From the NCBI RefSeq assembly GCF_010731895.1, contig NZ_AP022596.1:4588001-4652000 (forward strand): a DNA stretch of 64,000 bases, given 5' to 3'. Of this stretch, positions 35,395-44,733 are shown one piece after another (position 1 is the stretch's first letter; each line of letters opens with the position of its first letter). Made by a program: the position numbers and the translations under genes. The notes beneath the pieces were generated by a model. It had not been told where the DNA came from. It made no database searches and saw only the letters and a list, made by a program, of their open reading frames with translations. This DNA is from Mycolicibacterium helvum. GTDB taxonomy: Bacteria > Actinomycetota > Actinomycetes > Mycobacteriales > Mycobacteriaceae.

Positions 35395-36810
35395 ATGGCG
35401 CGACCGGCGGGCGAGCCTCGCATCCACCCAGACTGGTGGACAGCGATTCTCGTGGTCTTCGTCATCGGGAGTGTGGCCCTGACCTGGGCGCTGTTCAACG
35501 GATCGTTCAAGGCATTCGTACCGGTCACCCTCGAGTCCGATCGCGCCGGCCTGGTGATGGAGGTCGGCGCGGCGGTCAAGATGCGCGGCGTGGAGGTCGG
35601 GCGGGTCAGATCGGTGACCGGCGGTCGGCAGCCGGTCAGCCTCCAACTCGCACTGGATCCGGACAAGGTCCGGTATCTGCCCTCCAACGTCAATGCGCGG
35701 ATCGCCTCCACCACCATCTTCGGTGCCAAGTACGTCGACCTGATCTACCCCGATGACCCGTCGGGCACGGTGCTGGCCGCGGGTGACGTTCTGCGGTCGC
35801 AAAACGTCAGCACGGAAGTCAACACGGTCTTCCAAGACCTCGTCGGGGTCATCGACAAGATCGACCCCGCCAAGCTGAACTCCGTGCTGTCGGCGGTGGC
35901 CGAAGGCGTGCGCGGTCAGGGACCTCGCATGGGGGAGGCGACCACGGCCGCGAACGACGTGCTGGCTGCGCTCAACGATCGCTCGGATACGATCCGCGAC
36001 GACTGGAGGTCCTTTCGGGACTTCAACGACACCTACGCCGGCGCCGCGGCCGACATCCTCCGGATCCTGGATTCGGCCAGCACCACCGGCGCCACCGTGG
36101 CCTCGCAGGCACACGAACTGGACGCGCTGCTGGTCAACGTCATCGGCTTCTCGGACAGCGGAATTCAGCTACTCGGGCCGAACAAGGACAACCTGGTGCG
36201 GGCCGTCAACGTTCTGCGTCCGACAACGGACCTGCTGATGAAGTACAACCCGGAACTGACATGCCTGATCGTCGGGGGAAAGAACGCCCTCGATTTCGGC
36301 CAGACCGACTACACCGGTGGGGCCAATGGCAAGTCGTTGATCGTCGACGCCGCGTTGTTGCTCGGTGACGACCCTTACCGGTACCCGGACAATCTGCCCC
36401 GCAACGGCGCCAAAGGTGGTCCGGGTGGCAAACCGGGCTGCGCATCTCTGCCCGACGTCGCGAAGAACTGGCCGGTGCGCACCCTGATCACCGACACCGG
36501 GTGGGGCACCGGACTGGACAACCGTCCCAACCCGGGCATCGGCTTCCCGGGCTGGGCCAACTTCTTTCCCGTCACACGTGCTGTGCCTGAACCGCCGAGC
36601 ATCCGCTACCCGGGTGGTCCCGCACCCGGGCCGGTGCCGGGCCCAGGCGCACCGCCCTACGGGGCCGCGCAGTACGGCGCGGACGGCACGCCGCTGTACC
36701 CCGCGGTACCGCCGCTGCCGGCCCCGGAGTCCCCACCCCTCATCCCGCCCGGGATCGACGGTCCCGCACCGGATTCAGCGGCACTGGCACCGGGCGGATC
36801 ACCGCCATGA
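35395..36810 (+). CDS. mceA: MceA subunit
   Basis: 471 residues: one N-terminal membrane helix (about 17-35), the MCE/MlaD beta-barrel (about 38-125, 'KMRGVEVGRVRSV', 'ASTTIFGAKYVDLIYP'), a long helical section ('NTVFQDLVGVIDKIDPAKLNSVLS') of the Mce_C domain, and a Pro/Gly-rich tail of about 80 residues. MceA-F form a hexameric barrel extending from the permease into the periplasm for lipid transfer. It starts four bases after yrbEB. The tail is longer than I would expect from MceA of mce1 or mce4. Confidence 0.94.
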   Translation: MARPAGEPRIHPDWWTAILVVFVIGSVALTWALFNGSFKAFVPVTLESDRAGLVMEVGAAVKMRGVEVGRVRSVTGGRQPVSLQLALDPDKVRYLPSNVNARIASTTIFGAKYVDLIYPDDPSGTVLAAGDVLRSQNVSTEVNTVFQDLVGVIDKIDPAKLNSVLSAVAEGVRGQGPRMGEATTAANDVLAALNDRSDTIRDDWRSFRDFNDTYAGAAADILRILDSASTTGATVASQAHELDALLVNVIGFSDSGIQLLGPNKDNLVRAVNVLRPTTDLLMKYNPELTCLIVGGKNALDFGQTDYTGGANGKSLIVDAALLLGDDPYRYPDNLPRNGAKGGPGGKPGCASLPDVAKNWPVRTLITDTGWGTGLDNRPNPGIGFPGWANFFPVTRAVPEPPSIRYPGGPAPGPVPGPGAPPYGAAQYGADGTPLYPAVPPLPAPESPPLIPPGIDGPAPDSAALAPGGSPP

Positions 36811-36851
36811 GATCCACTCACCCCTACGAGCGCGAGAGGCAGCCGGCATGA
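36807..36851 (+). other. 14-codon ORF coupling mceA to mceB
   Basis: ATG at 36807 overlaps the mceA stop as ATGA and runs 14 codons to a TGA overlapping the mceB ATG, again as ATGA. It may simply keep ribosomes moving across the 37-base gap that separates these two genes, the only other genes of the locus not directly overlapping. It may equally be chance. Confidence 0.3.
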
Positions 36852-37876
36852 GAGACAACCTGTCGGGCGCAGCCTGGCGGCTCGGCGTCTTCATGATCGT
36901 TGCTGCGTTGGGCCTTTTCGCGTTGCTCACCATCTTCGCGCAGTTCCGGTTCGACGGCGGGCGGACCTTCAACGCGGTATTCACCAATGTGACCGGTTTG
37001 GAGAACGGGAACTTCGTGCGTATCGCCGGCGTCGAGGTCGGCAAGGTGAGCAATATCCGGCTGAACACGGACAGCACGGTGACCGTCGAATTTCGTGCCG
37101 ACGATTCGGTGGTGCTGACCGAGGGCAGCCGCGCGGTCATCCGCTATGACAACGTCATCGGCGGTCGGTACCTGGCCCTCGAAGAGGGTGCCGGTTCACC
37201 CAAGGTGTTACCACCCGGCGCGACGATTCCCGTCGACCAGACCTCGCCCGCGCTCGACCTCGACGCTCTCATCGGCGGGTTCCGCCCGCTGTTTCGAGCA
37301 CTGAACCCAGATCAAGTGAATGCGCTGAGCGGACAACTTCTTTCGGCGCTGCAGGGACAGGGCGCGACCGTCGGGTCGTTTCTCTCGCAGACCGCAGCAC
37401 TGACCAATACGCTGGCTGACCGTGACCAGTTGGTGGGGCAGGTAGTCGCCAACCTCAGCGTCGTGCTGGGTTCGCTTGGTGATCAGAAGGACAAATTCGG
37501 CAGCGCCGTTGATTCGCTCGCCGAGATCGTCCATACGCTCCAGATGCGCAAGACCGATCTGAGCAACGCCGTCGCCTACACCAATGCGTCCGCCGCCGGC
37601 GTCGCCGACCTGCTCAGGCAAGCCCGGCCACCGCTGGCCAACGCGGTCAAGGAGACCGACCGGACCGCCGGCATCGTGGTTGCCGATCATGATTATGTCG
37701 ACAATCTCCTTGCCACACTGCCGGATTCATACCGGATTCTCGGTAGACAGGGCCTCAACGGCGATTACTTCGCGTTCTATATCTGTGATCTGGTGCTCAA
37801 ACTGAACGGCAAGGGTGGCCAGCCCGTCTACGTGAAGCTGGCCGGCCAGGACACCGGTAGGTGCACGCCCCGATGA
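36848..37876 (+). CDS. mceB: MceB subunit
   Basis: 342 residues: membrane helix about 12-34, MCE domain about 38-120 ('NGNFVRIAGVEVGKVSNI', 'YDNVIGGRYLALEEG'), then the alpha-helical Mce_C region ('LIGGFRPLFRALNPDQVNAL') and 'YICDLVLKLNG' near the C-terminus, typical of MceB. The frame is open far upstream inside mceA, but homology begins at the ATG at 36848, with GAGAGG ahead. It overlaps mceC by four bases. Confidence 0.94.
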   Translation: MRDNLSGAAWRLGVFMIVAALGLFALLTIFAQFRFDGGRTFNAVFTNVTGLENGNFVRIAGVEVGKVSNIRLNTDSTVTVEFRADDSVVLTEGSRAVIRYDNVIGGRYLALEEGAGSPKVLPPGATIPVDQTSPALDLDALIGGFRPLFRALNPDQVNALSGQLLSALQGQGATVGSFLSQTAALTNTLADRDQLVGQVVANLSVVLGSLGDQKDKFGSAVDSLAEIVHTLQMRKTDLSNAVAYTNASAAGVADLLRQARPPLANAVKETDRTAGIVVADHDYVDNLLATLPDSYRILGRQGLNGDYFAFYICDLVLKLNGKGGQPVYVKLAGQDTGRCTPR

Positions 37877-39177
37877 AGCCATTCCAGGATCGAAACCTGT
37901 TCGTCATTGGCACTGTCGGTGTCGTCGCCATCTCCGCGATCGGCTTCGGCGTCCTCAATTACGACAAGCTGCCCTTCGTCGCCGCGCAGAAGTCCTATGC
38001 CGCATACTTCGCCGAAGCCGGGGGACTCACTTCCGGTGCGGCCGTGCAGGTATCGGGATTCAAGGTGGGTAAGGTCGAGAGCATTTCCCTCGACGGGGCG
38101 CGGGTGCTGGTGCAGTTCCAGGTCGACGACGACGTCCGCCTGGGCGACCGCACCGAAGCCGCGGTCAAGACCAAGAGTCTGCTCGGGTCGAAGATCCTCG
38201 ACATCACCCCGCGAGGTGACGGACAGCTGCAGGGCACCATCCCCCTGGAACGAACGACATCGGCCTACCAGCTGCCGGACGCGATCGGCGATATCACCGC
38301 TCAAATCAGCGGGCTGAACACCGATCAGCTCTCCGCCTCGCTGTCCACGCTGGCCGACACGTTTCGAGACACGCCCGATGACCTGCGCGCCGCTGTCGAG
38401 GGAGTCGGACGGTTCTCGGACACGCTGAACCGCCGTGACGGACAGCTGCGCAACCTCCTCGCCAATGCGAACAAGGCGACCACGGTGCTTGCCGAGCGCA
38501 GTGACACGATCGTCCAACTGGTCCACGAGTCCAATGCGCTGCTGGTCGCGCTGCAGGGACAACGCGCAGCTTTGGATCAGATCTCCAACAACATCTCTGA
38601 ACTCGCGACACAGATTCGGGGCGCCATCGCCGAGAACCGCGAGACCCTGACACCCGCGCTCGACAAACTGAACGGCGCCCTGACCATCGTCGACAAACGC
38701 AAAGCTGAAGTCCAGCAATCGATCAAGGGCTTGAGTACCTACGTGATGTCGCTGGGTGAGTCGTTGTCGTCGGGCCCGTTCTTCAAGGCCTACCTGGCCA
38801 ATCTCCTGCCAGGACAGTTCCTCCAGCCGTTCATCGATGCGGCGTTCTCCGATCTTGGTCTGGACCCGCACGTGCTGGCGCCATCGCAGCGGACCGATCC
38901 GCAGATCGGGCAACCCGGCACTCCTGCGCTTCCGGTCCCGTTCCCGCGGACCGGACAGAGCGGCGAACCGAGGATGACGATCCCCGATGCCATCACCGGC
39001 AACCCTGCCGATCAGCAATGCGGTCCGCCCGGATTGCCACTGCCCGGCCCCGGTTGCTATCCCTATCGCGATCCCGGGCCGCCCGCGCCCGCCGGGGGAC
39101 CGCCGCCGGGACCGCCTGCCTCCGGTGGGACCGGACCCGACGGCAATCCCGTCGCGCCAGAAGGGAGCCGGCAATGA
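37873..39177 (+). CDS. mceC: MceC subunit
   Basis: 434 residues: membrane helix about 8-27, MCE domain about 37-112 ('TSGAAVQVSGFKVGKVESI', 'TKSLLGSKILDITPRG'), a long coiled helical part ('LSASLSTLADTFRDTP', 'LVHESNALLVALQGQRAALDQ') and a Pro-rich C-terminus with two Cys-containing turns ('QQCGPPGLPLPGPGCY'). These are usual MceC features. ATG overlaps the mceB stop; its own stop overlaps mceD. Confidence 0.94.
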   Translation: MKPFQDRNLFVIGTVGVVAISAIGFGVLNYDKLPFVAAQKSYAAYFAEAGGLTSGAAVQVSGFKVGKVESISLDGARVLVQFQVDDDVRLGDRTEAAVKTKSLLGSKILDITPRGDGQLQGTIPLERTTSAYQLPDAIGDITAQISGLNTDQLSASLSTLADTFRDTPDDLRAAVEGVGRFSDTLNRRDGQLRNLLANANKATTVLAERSDTIVQLVHESNALLVALQGQRAALDQISNNISELATQIRGAIAENRETLTPALDKLNGALTIVDKRKAEVQQSIKGLSTYVMSLGESLSSGPFFKAYLANLLPGQFLQPFIDAAFSDLGLDPHVLAPSQRTDPQIGQPGTPALPVPFPRTGQSGEPRMTIPDAITGNPADQQCGPPGLPLPGPGCYPYRDPGPPAPAGGPPPGPPASGGTGPDGNPVAPEGSRQ

Positions 39178-40463
39178 CGCGGCGACGTATTCGCGTCTCG
39201 ATCGGGCTGATCCTCACCTGCCTGGTGATTGCCGGATTCAGCGTCGCCATCGTGACGCGCGAGCACGTTTCTCGTACCAAGATCGTCGCGTTCTTCGACA
39301 ACACGAACGGACTCTTTGTCGGTGACCAAGTGCGCATTCTTGGTGTTCCGGTGGGCGAGATCGACCGGATCGACGTCGAGCCGCGACAGGCGAAGGTGAG
39401 CTTCTGGGTGGACGATAAGTACCAGATTCCCGCCGACGCCAAAGCAGTCATCCTGGCACCATCCCTGGTCACCGCGCGAGCCATCCAACTGACTCCCGCG
39501 TACACGACCGGCCCCACCCTGGCCGACGGTGCCAGCATCCCGCGCGACCGAACGGCGGTTCCGGTCGAATGGGACGACGTTCGTGTCCAGCTGCAACGGT
39601 TCACCGAGATGCTGCAACCCGCCGAGGCCGGCGGCACCAGCACACTGGGGTCTCTGGTGAACACCGCCGCGGACAATCTGCGAGGACGCGGCGCCAGCAT
39701 CCACGACACGCTCGTCAAGTTGTCCCAGGCGACTTCGGCGCTCGGTGATCACAGCACTGACCTCTTCAGCACACTGCGCAATCTGTCACTGCTCGTCTCG
39801 GCGTTGCGGGACAGTGCGGATGTGATGAAGCAGCTCAACCAGAACCTCGCCTCGGTCACCAGAACACTTGCCGACGATCCCGACGAGGTGGCCAACGCTG
39901 TCCGTAACGTCAATGACGTTTCGCGCGATGTTGCGAAATTCGTTGCTGACAACAAGGAGTCGCTCGGTACCACGTCCGACAAGCTGGGGTCGGTGTCTCA
40001 AGCCGTTGTGGACAGCATCGACGACGTGAAACAGCTGCTGCACATCTCGCCCACGGTGTTGCAGAACTTCATCAACATCTACCAACCGGCTCAGGGCACG
40101 CTGACCGGGGCGCTGTCGACCAACAACCTCAGCGATCCGATCAGCTTCCTCTGCGGCGCGGTGCAGGCGGCGTCACGGCTCGACGCCGAGCAGTCGGCGA
40201 AACTGTGCGTGCAATACCTCGCTCCGATCGTGAAGAACCGTCAGATGAACTTCTTCCCGATCGGTGCGAACCCGTTTGTCGGTGCCGTCGCGCGACCCAA
40301 CGAAGTCACCTACAGCGAAGACCGGTTGAGGCCGGATTACGTTCCGCCGGCGCCGCCCTCGGCGCCGGCTCCCGACCCGGCGCCGCTGCCAGCCGAAGCG
40401 GCGCAAACAGATCCGGCCGGCGGACTTTCGGGAATGATGGTCCCGGCTAAGGCGGGCTCATGA
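39174..40463 (+). CDS. mceD: MceD subunit
   Basis: 429 residues: membrane helix about 6-27, MCE domain about 33-110 ('LFVGDQVRILGVPVGEIDRI', 'LAPSLVTARAIQLTPAY'), helical region ('LQRFTEMLQPAEAGGTSTLGSL', 'STNNLSDPISFLCGAVQAAS') and a Pro/Ala tail. The C-terminal 'LCVQYLAPIVKNRQMNFFPIG' is characteristic of MceD. The start at 39174 is fixed by ATGA overlap with mceC; the open frame before it is shadow. Confidence 0.94.
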   Translation: MTRRRIRVSIGLILTCLVIAGFSVAIVTREHVSRTKIVAFFDNTNGLFVGDQVRILGVPVGEIDRIDVEPRQAKVSFWVDDKYQIPADAKAVILAPSLVTARAIQLTPAYTTGPTLADGASIPRDRTAVPVEWDDVRVQLQRFTEMLQPAEAGGTSTLGSLVNTAADNLRGRGASIHDTLVKLSQATSALGDHSTDLFSTLRNLSLLVSALRDSADVMKQLNQNLASVTRTLADDPDEVANAVRNVNDVSRDVAKFVADNKESLGTTSDKLGSVSQAVVDSIDDVKQLLHISPTVLQNFINIYQPAQGTLTGALSTNNLSDPISFLCGAVQAASRLDAEQSAKLCVQYLAPIVKNRQMNFFPIGANPFVGAVARPNEVTYSEDRLRPDYVPPAPPSAPAPDPAPLPAEAAQTDPAGGLSGMMVPAKAGS

Positions 40464-41602
40464 CCCGATTCAGACGTTTCGGGATCACCGCGGCCGTCGC
40501 GGCCACCGCGCTGTCGATGACGCTCAGCGGCTGCGGCGGGTGGCGTGGGTTGAACTCGCTGCCGATGCCGGGCACCGAGGGTGACGGCCCGGGCGCATTC
40601 ACGGTCACGGCGCAGCTGCCCGACGTGAACAACATCCAGCAGAACTCACGCGTGCGGGTCGGTGACGTCAATATCGGAACGGTCACCAAAATCGAACGGC
40701 AAGGCTGGCACGCCCTGGTGACGATGCGCCTGGCCGGCGAGGTGAAGCTGCCGGCGAATGCGACGGTGACTGTGGGTCAGACCAGCCTGCTGGGCTCCTT
40801 GCATATCGAACTGGCACCGCCGGTCGCGGTCGCCCCCGAGGGTCGGCTCCACGACGGCTCACTGATCCCGCTGTCGTCGAGCGGGGCATACCCCTCGACC
40901 GAACAGACACTGGCAGCGGTGTCGCTGCTGTTGAACGGCGGCGGGATCGGCCAAATCCAAGACATCACAACAGCATTCAGTACAGCATTCGCCGGCCGCG
41001 AAAAAGATCTGCGCAGTCTGATCGGCCAGCTCGACACGTTCATGAAGAACACCGACGCGCAAACCGGCGACATCATCGCCGCCACCGAGAGCCTGAACCG
41101 GCTGGTCTCCGATTTCGCCGAGCAGAAGCCGGTCGTCGACAAAGCACTGGACACGCTGCCGGCCGCGCTGGCTGTCATCAGAGACGAACGCGACAAGCTC
41201 GCCGACGCGCTCGACCAGCTCGGTAAGTTCAGTGCGCTGGCTGCCGACTCGGCCAATCAGACCAAAGAAGCTCTGGTACAAGAACTCAAGGACATCGGCC
41301 CGGTTCTCAAGTCACTGGCCGACTCCGGTCCGGCACTGACCCGGTCATTGAGCTTCTTCGCGGTGTATCCCTTCGCGAAGGAAACGTTGAGCAAGTGGTT
41401 TCGCGGTGACTACGCCAATCTGACCGCGGTCATCGACCTGACGCTCAGCCGAATCGATTCGTCGTTCTTCACCGGCACCCGGTGGGAGGGCAATCTGACC
41501 GAGCTCGAAATGCAATGGGGTCGCACGATCGGACAGTTGCCCAGCCCGTACACCGCGGGAAATCCGTTGATCGTTCCCTACCACCTGAATCAGGGGCCGT
41601 AG
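40460..41602 (+). CDS. mceE: MceE lipoprotein subunit (LprK/LprN-type)
   Basis: 380 residues. The signal peptide ends in a clear lipobox, 'MTLSGCGG', so Cys25 should be acylated and anchor the protein in the outer leaflet of the plasma membrane. The MCE domain ('RVRVGDVNIGTVTKIERQGWHA', 'GQTSLLGSLHIELAPP') and Mce_C helices ('GGGIGQIQDITTAFSTAFAGRE') follow. MceE is the only lipidated subunit in actinobacterial Mce systems. It overlaps mceD and abuts mceF without a gap. Confidence 0.95.
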   Translation: MTRFRRFGITAAVAATALSMTLSGCGGWRGLNSLPMPGTEGDGPGAFTVTAQLPDVNNIQQNSRVRVGDVNIGTVTKIERQGWHALVTMRLAGEVKLPANATVTVGQTSLLGSLHIELAPPVAVAPEGRLHDGSLIPLSSSGAYPSTEQTLAAVSLLLNGGGIGQIQDITTAFSTAFAGREKDLRSLIGQLDTFMKNTDAQTGDIIAATESLNRLVSDFAEQKPVVDKALDTLPAALAVIRDERDKLADALDQLGKFSALAADSANQTKEALVQELKDIGPVLKSLADSGPALTRSLSFFAVYPFAKETLSKWFRGDYANLTAVIDLTLSRIDSSFFTGTRWEGNLTELEMQWGRTIGQLPSPYTAGNPLIVPYHLNQGP

Positions 41603-43051
41603 ATGGTGCTCAGCAGGCGCATTCTCATCCAGCTGGCGTTCTTCGCGGTGATCACGCTGGTCGGTGGCTCCATCATGATCTTCAACTACATGGGTCTGCC
41701 GGGTCTGCTGTTCGGCGTCGGTCGCTACCAGGTCGCGGTCGAACTGCCCGCGGCGGCGGGGCTGTACAAGAACGCCAATGTCACCTATCGGGGAACCGAG
41801 GTCGGCAAGGTCACCGACGTCCGTCTGGACCGGACTGGGGTGGTCGCCGACCTGTCGTTGAAGTCGGGCATACCCATCCCCGCCGATCTGACCGCCGAAG
41901 TGCACAGCGCCTCGGCCATCGGTGAGCAGTACGTTGCCCTGATCCCGCGGGGGGACGGGAGTGCGTTGAAGGCCGGCGACGTCATCGCGCGGGAGCACAC
42001 CTCGGTTCCGCCGGATATCAGCAACCTGCTCGCCGCCGCGGATAAGGGACTCGACGCCATCCCCGGGGACAACCTGCAGACCGCCGTCGACGAGGCCGCG
42101 ACCGCGGTCGGGGGACTGGGGCCGGACCTGGCCCGACTCGTCAAGGGCTCCACCACACTGGCGATCGATGCGCGCCAGAATCTCGATTCCCTGACCAACC
42201 TCATCGACAATTCCAGGCCGATCCTCGATTCGCAGACGGCGACTGCGGGTTCGATCGAAAGCTGGGCCGCGAGTTTGGCATCGGTCACGTCGCAGTTGAA
42301 GAACGAGGATTCCTCGGTTCGGGGTGTGCTGCAGGCGGGCCCGGAAGCCGCGGAACAAGCCCGGCAACTGTTCGACCGGTTGCAGCCGACCTTGCCGGTA
42401 CTTCTGGCGAATCTGGTGACCGCCGGTGAAGTGGCGGTGACCTATCAGCCCAACATCGAGCAGCTCTTGGTGTTGCTTCCCTCGGCAGTCGAGGTCGTTC
42501 AGGGTGCCGGTCTGACCAATCGCAACACCAAGCAGGCCTACAAGGGTGCTTTCCTCAGCTTCAACCTGAACCTCAACCTCCCGCCACCGTGCCTGACCGG
42601 TTACCTCCCGCCGCAACAGGCCAGGGCGACCAGCCTGACCGACTACCCGCCGCGCCCCGAGGGCGACTTCTATTGCCGGGTACCGCAGGATTCGATGTTC
42701 AACGTGCGCGGAGCGCGCAACCTGCCGTGCGAGACGCGACCGGGCAAGCGGGCACCGACGGTGACGATGTGTGAAAGCGGCGAGGAGTACGTCCCGCTCA
42801 ACGACGGCTACAACTGGAAGGGCGATCCGAACGCGACGCTTTCGGGACAGCCCGTTCCGCAGTTGCGGCCGGGGCAGATTCCCGACGCCACACGGCCGCC
42901 TGCCGCCCAACCGCCGCCGATCGCCGCCGCGGAGTACAACCCCGCCACCGGCACCTACCTCGGACCGGACGGGCAGCTGTACACCCAATCCAATCTGTCT
43001 GGCAACGGTGAGGGCCAGACATGGCAGTCGATGATGATGCCCCCGAGCTGA
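41603..43051 (+). CDS. mceF: MceF subunit
   Basis: 482 residues: membrane helix about 9-29, MCE domain about 37-117 ('YKNANVTYRGTEVGKVTDV', 'ASAIGEQYVALIPRG'), long helices, and a C-terminal domain with four Cys ('PPPCLTGYLPPQQAR', 'DFYCRVPQDS', 'NLPCETRPGK', 'TVTMCESGEEY'), as usual for MceF. The start follows the mceE stop with no gap. No mce-associated (Mas) genes follow; instead a convergent SDR and then a catabolic operon. Confidence 0.95.
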   Translation: MVLSRRILIQLAFFAVITLVGGSIMIFNYMGLPGLLFGVGRYQVAVELPAAAGLYKNANVTYRGTEVGKVTDVRLDRTGVVADLSLKSGIPIPADLTAEVHSASAIGEQYVALIPRGDGSALKAGDVIAREHTSVPPDISNLLAAADKGLDAIPGDNLQTAVDEAATAVGGLGPDLARLVKGSTTLAIDARQNLDSLTNLIDNSRPILDSQTATAGSIESWAASLASVTSQLKNEDSSVRGVLQAGPEAAEQARQLFDRLQPTLPVLLANLVTAGEVAVTYQPNIEQLLVLLPSAVEVVQGAGLTNRNTKQAYKGAFLSFNLNLNLPPPCLTGYLPPQQARATSLTDYPPRPEGDFYCRVPQDSMFNVRGARNLPCETRPGKRAPTVTMCESGEEYVPLNDGYNWKGDPNATLSGQPVPQLRPGQIPDATRPPAAQPPPIAAAEYNPATGTYLGPDGQLYTQSNLSGNGEGQTWQSMMMPPS

Positions 43052-43078
43052 GGGGCGACCGACGGCGGGCCCGGGTGG

Positions 43079-43876
43079 TTACGGCATCGTGTAGCCGCCG
43101 CTGACCGAGATCATCTGCCCGGTCACCTGGCCCGCGGCCAGTGGCGATGCGAACCACAACACTGCCCGCGCGACATCGGTGGCCGTGGTCAGTTTCCGCG
43201 TGGGGGTGTCTTTGAGCATGAAGTCAATCTGCTTGGGGTTGAACACTTCGTCTTCGCCGACCGCCCACAGGCTCGATGCCCCGACGGCCTCCGGCCCTTC
43301 GGGCATCACCAGGCCCGGGCACACGATGTTGGAGCGAATGCCGTGCCGTCCGTGTTCGCGTGCGGTCGTGCGCGCGAACGCCACCATCGCGGCCTTCGAC
43401 GCACCGTAGATGCCCTGCCGAATCTGGCCGAATGCCGCATCGCTGGCGATGAACACCAACGCCCCGCCACCGCCGGCCTTCATCGGGCCTATCGCGGCCT
43501 GCGTGGTGGCGATCGCGCTGAAGAAATTCACCTCGATCGTGCGCTGCCATTTGTCGCGATCGGTGTCGGTGGCCACGAACCCGGGCACACTCCAGCCGGC
43601 ATTGTTGACGACGACGTCGACGCCGCCCCAGGTGTCGACGGCCAGCCCGATCGTGTTCTCGGCGCCGCCGGGCACCGTCAGATCCTCGATCGCGAGCTCG
43701 ACGGCGGACGCCCCCAGTTCGATGGCCTCGTCGCGGACTTTCTTGGCCTGGGGCTCGTCTATGTCGTTCAACACGATTCGCGCGCCTTCGGCGGCGAATT
43801 CGTGCACGATTCCCCGTCCGATGTTGGATGCGCCGCCGGTGACGACGACTCGTGCTCCTGACAGTCCGAGATCCAT
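43079..43876 (-). CDS. Short-chain dehydrogenase/reductase
   Basis: 265 residues, classical SDR fold: cofactor loop 'VVVTGGASNIGRGIV', 'VVVNNAGWSVPG', active-site Ser in 'VFIASDAAFG' and the YxxxK pair in 'YGASKAAM'; the C-terminus 'GQVTGQMISVSGGYTMP' is usual. Asp and Ile after strand 2 ('LNDIDEP') suggest NAD preference. It would oxidise a hydroxyl or reduce a ketone on the pathway substrate. Convergent with mceF and divergent from the catabolic operon across a region carrying a shared regulatory motif. Confidence 0.88.
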   Translation of the reverse strand: MDLGLSGARVVVTGGASNIGRGIVHEFAAEGARIVLNDIDEPQAKKVRDEAIELGASAVELAIEDLTVPGGAENTIGLAVDTWGGVDVVVNNAGWSVPGFVATDTDRDKWQRTIEVNFFSAIATTQAAIGPMKAGGGGALVFIASDAAFGQIRQGIYGASKAAMVAFARTTAREHGRHGIRSNIVCPGLVMPEGPEAVGASSLWAVGEDEVFNPKQIDFMLKDTPTRKLTTATDVARAVLWFASPLAAGQVTGQMISVSGGYTMP

Positions 43877-43922
43877 GGTGGTCCTTCCTGGCCGAGGTTG
43901 TTGAAACAGCTCGGACCCGTGA

Positions 43923-43950
43923 TTTAACCTAGATTAGAAATATCGGTTAG
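43923..43950. promoter_or_regulatory. Shared regulatory motif, site 1 (TTTAAC-N17-GTTAG)
   Basis: TTTAAC at 43923, then 17 bases beginning CTAGATTAGAAA, then GTTAG ending at 43950. The same two blocks at the same spacing recur at 58338-58365 with 'AGACTAGAAA' between them. TAAC/GTTA are inverted, as in a dimeric repressor's half-sites. It lies about 46 bases before the minus-strand SDR and 37 before the plus-strand operon. Confidence 0.55.
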
Positions 43951-43986
43951 ATTTGTCTACGGCGGAAGCGTCGACGGGAGATCAAT

Positions 43987-44733
43987 GTGGAGAAACTGCT
44001 GCACGGCAAGGTTGCGGTGGTTACCGGCGCGGCGCAGGGGATAGGTCGCGAGATCGCCCGCACGTTGTATCGGCACGGGGCGAGGGTGGTCCTGGCCGAT
44101 CTCGATGAGGACGCGATCCGTTTGGCGGTCGACGACGTCGCCGGAACCGGCGCCGATTGCACGGGCGCGGTTTGCGATGTGACCTCCGAAGACCAGGTAC
44201 AAGCGTTGGTGGCAGGTGCGGTTCGTGATTTCGGGCGCCTCGATGTGTTCGTCAACAACGCCGGCATCACGCGCGACGCGTCCCTGAAAAAGATGGCAGT
44301 CCAGGACTTCGACGCGGTCGTCACCGTTCACCTGCGCGGCACCTGGCTCGGAATCCGCGAAGCCACCGCGGTGATGCGCGAACAGAAGTCCGGGAGCATC
44401 GTCAATATCTCTTCGCTGTCGGGGAAATCCGGTAACCCCGGCCAGACGAATTACAGCGCGGCCAAGGCCGGCATCGTCGGGCTGACGAAGGCGGCCGCCA
44501 AAGAGGTCGCCCACCACAACGTGCGGGTCAATGCCGTGCAGCCCGGGCTGATCCGAACCCCGATGACAGCGGCGATGGGGCCGGAGCTCTTCGCTCAACG
44601 GGAGGCGGACGTGCCCATGAAACGTGCTGGTGAACCCTGCGAGGTCGCGGACGCGGTCGTGTTCCTGGGCTCGGAGCTGTCGAGCTACATCACCGGATCG
44701 GTGATCGAAGTGGGTGGCGGGAGATACATGTGA
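43987..44733 (+). CDS. FabG-like SDR, first gene of the catabolic operon
   Basis: 248 residues: 'AVVTGAAQGIGREIARTLYRHG' cofactor loop, 'DVFVNNAGITRDASLKKM', active site Tyr156 and Lys160 in 'NYSAAKAG', C-terminus 'YITGSVIEVGGGRYM'. Closely resembles 3-oxoacyl-ACP/CoA reductases; in a catabolic operon it more likely oxidises a 3-hydroxyacyl-CoA. The GTG start has GGGAG seven bases ahead. It overlaps the following enoyl-CoA hydratase gene by four bases. Confidence 0.9.
   Translation: MEKLLHGKVAVVTGAAQGIGREIARTLYRHGARVVLADLDEDAIRLAVDDVAGTGADCTGAVCDVTSEDQVQALVAGAVRDFGRLDVFVNNAGITRDASLKKMAVQDFDAVVTVHLRGTWLGIREATAVMREQKSGSIVNISSLSGKSGNPGQTNYSAAKAGIVGLTKAAAKEVAHHNVRVNAVQPGLIRTPMTAAMGPELFAQREADVPMKRAGEPCEVADAVVFLGSELSSYITGSVIEVGGGRYM

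Noticed and set aside
41345..42988. 547-codon minus-strand frame under mceF and other long antisense frames in the mce locus
   Set aside because: They are complements of the well-supported mceE and mceF genes and contain no recognisable domain.
33348..43051. An insertion sequence or prophage boundary at the mce locus
   Set aside because: No transposase, integrase, terminal repeats or tRNA target is seen at either end; the locus appears to be stable chromosomal DNA.
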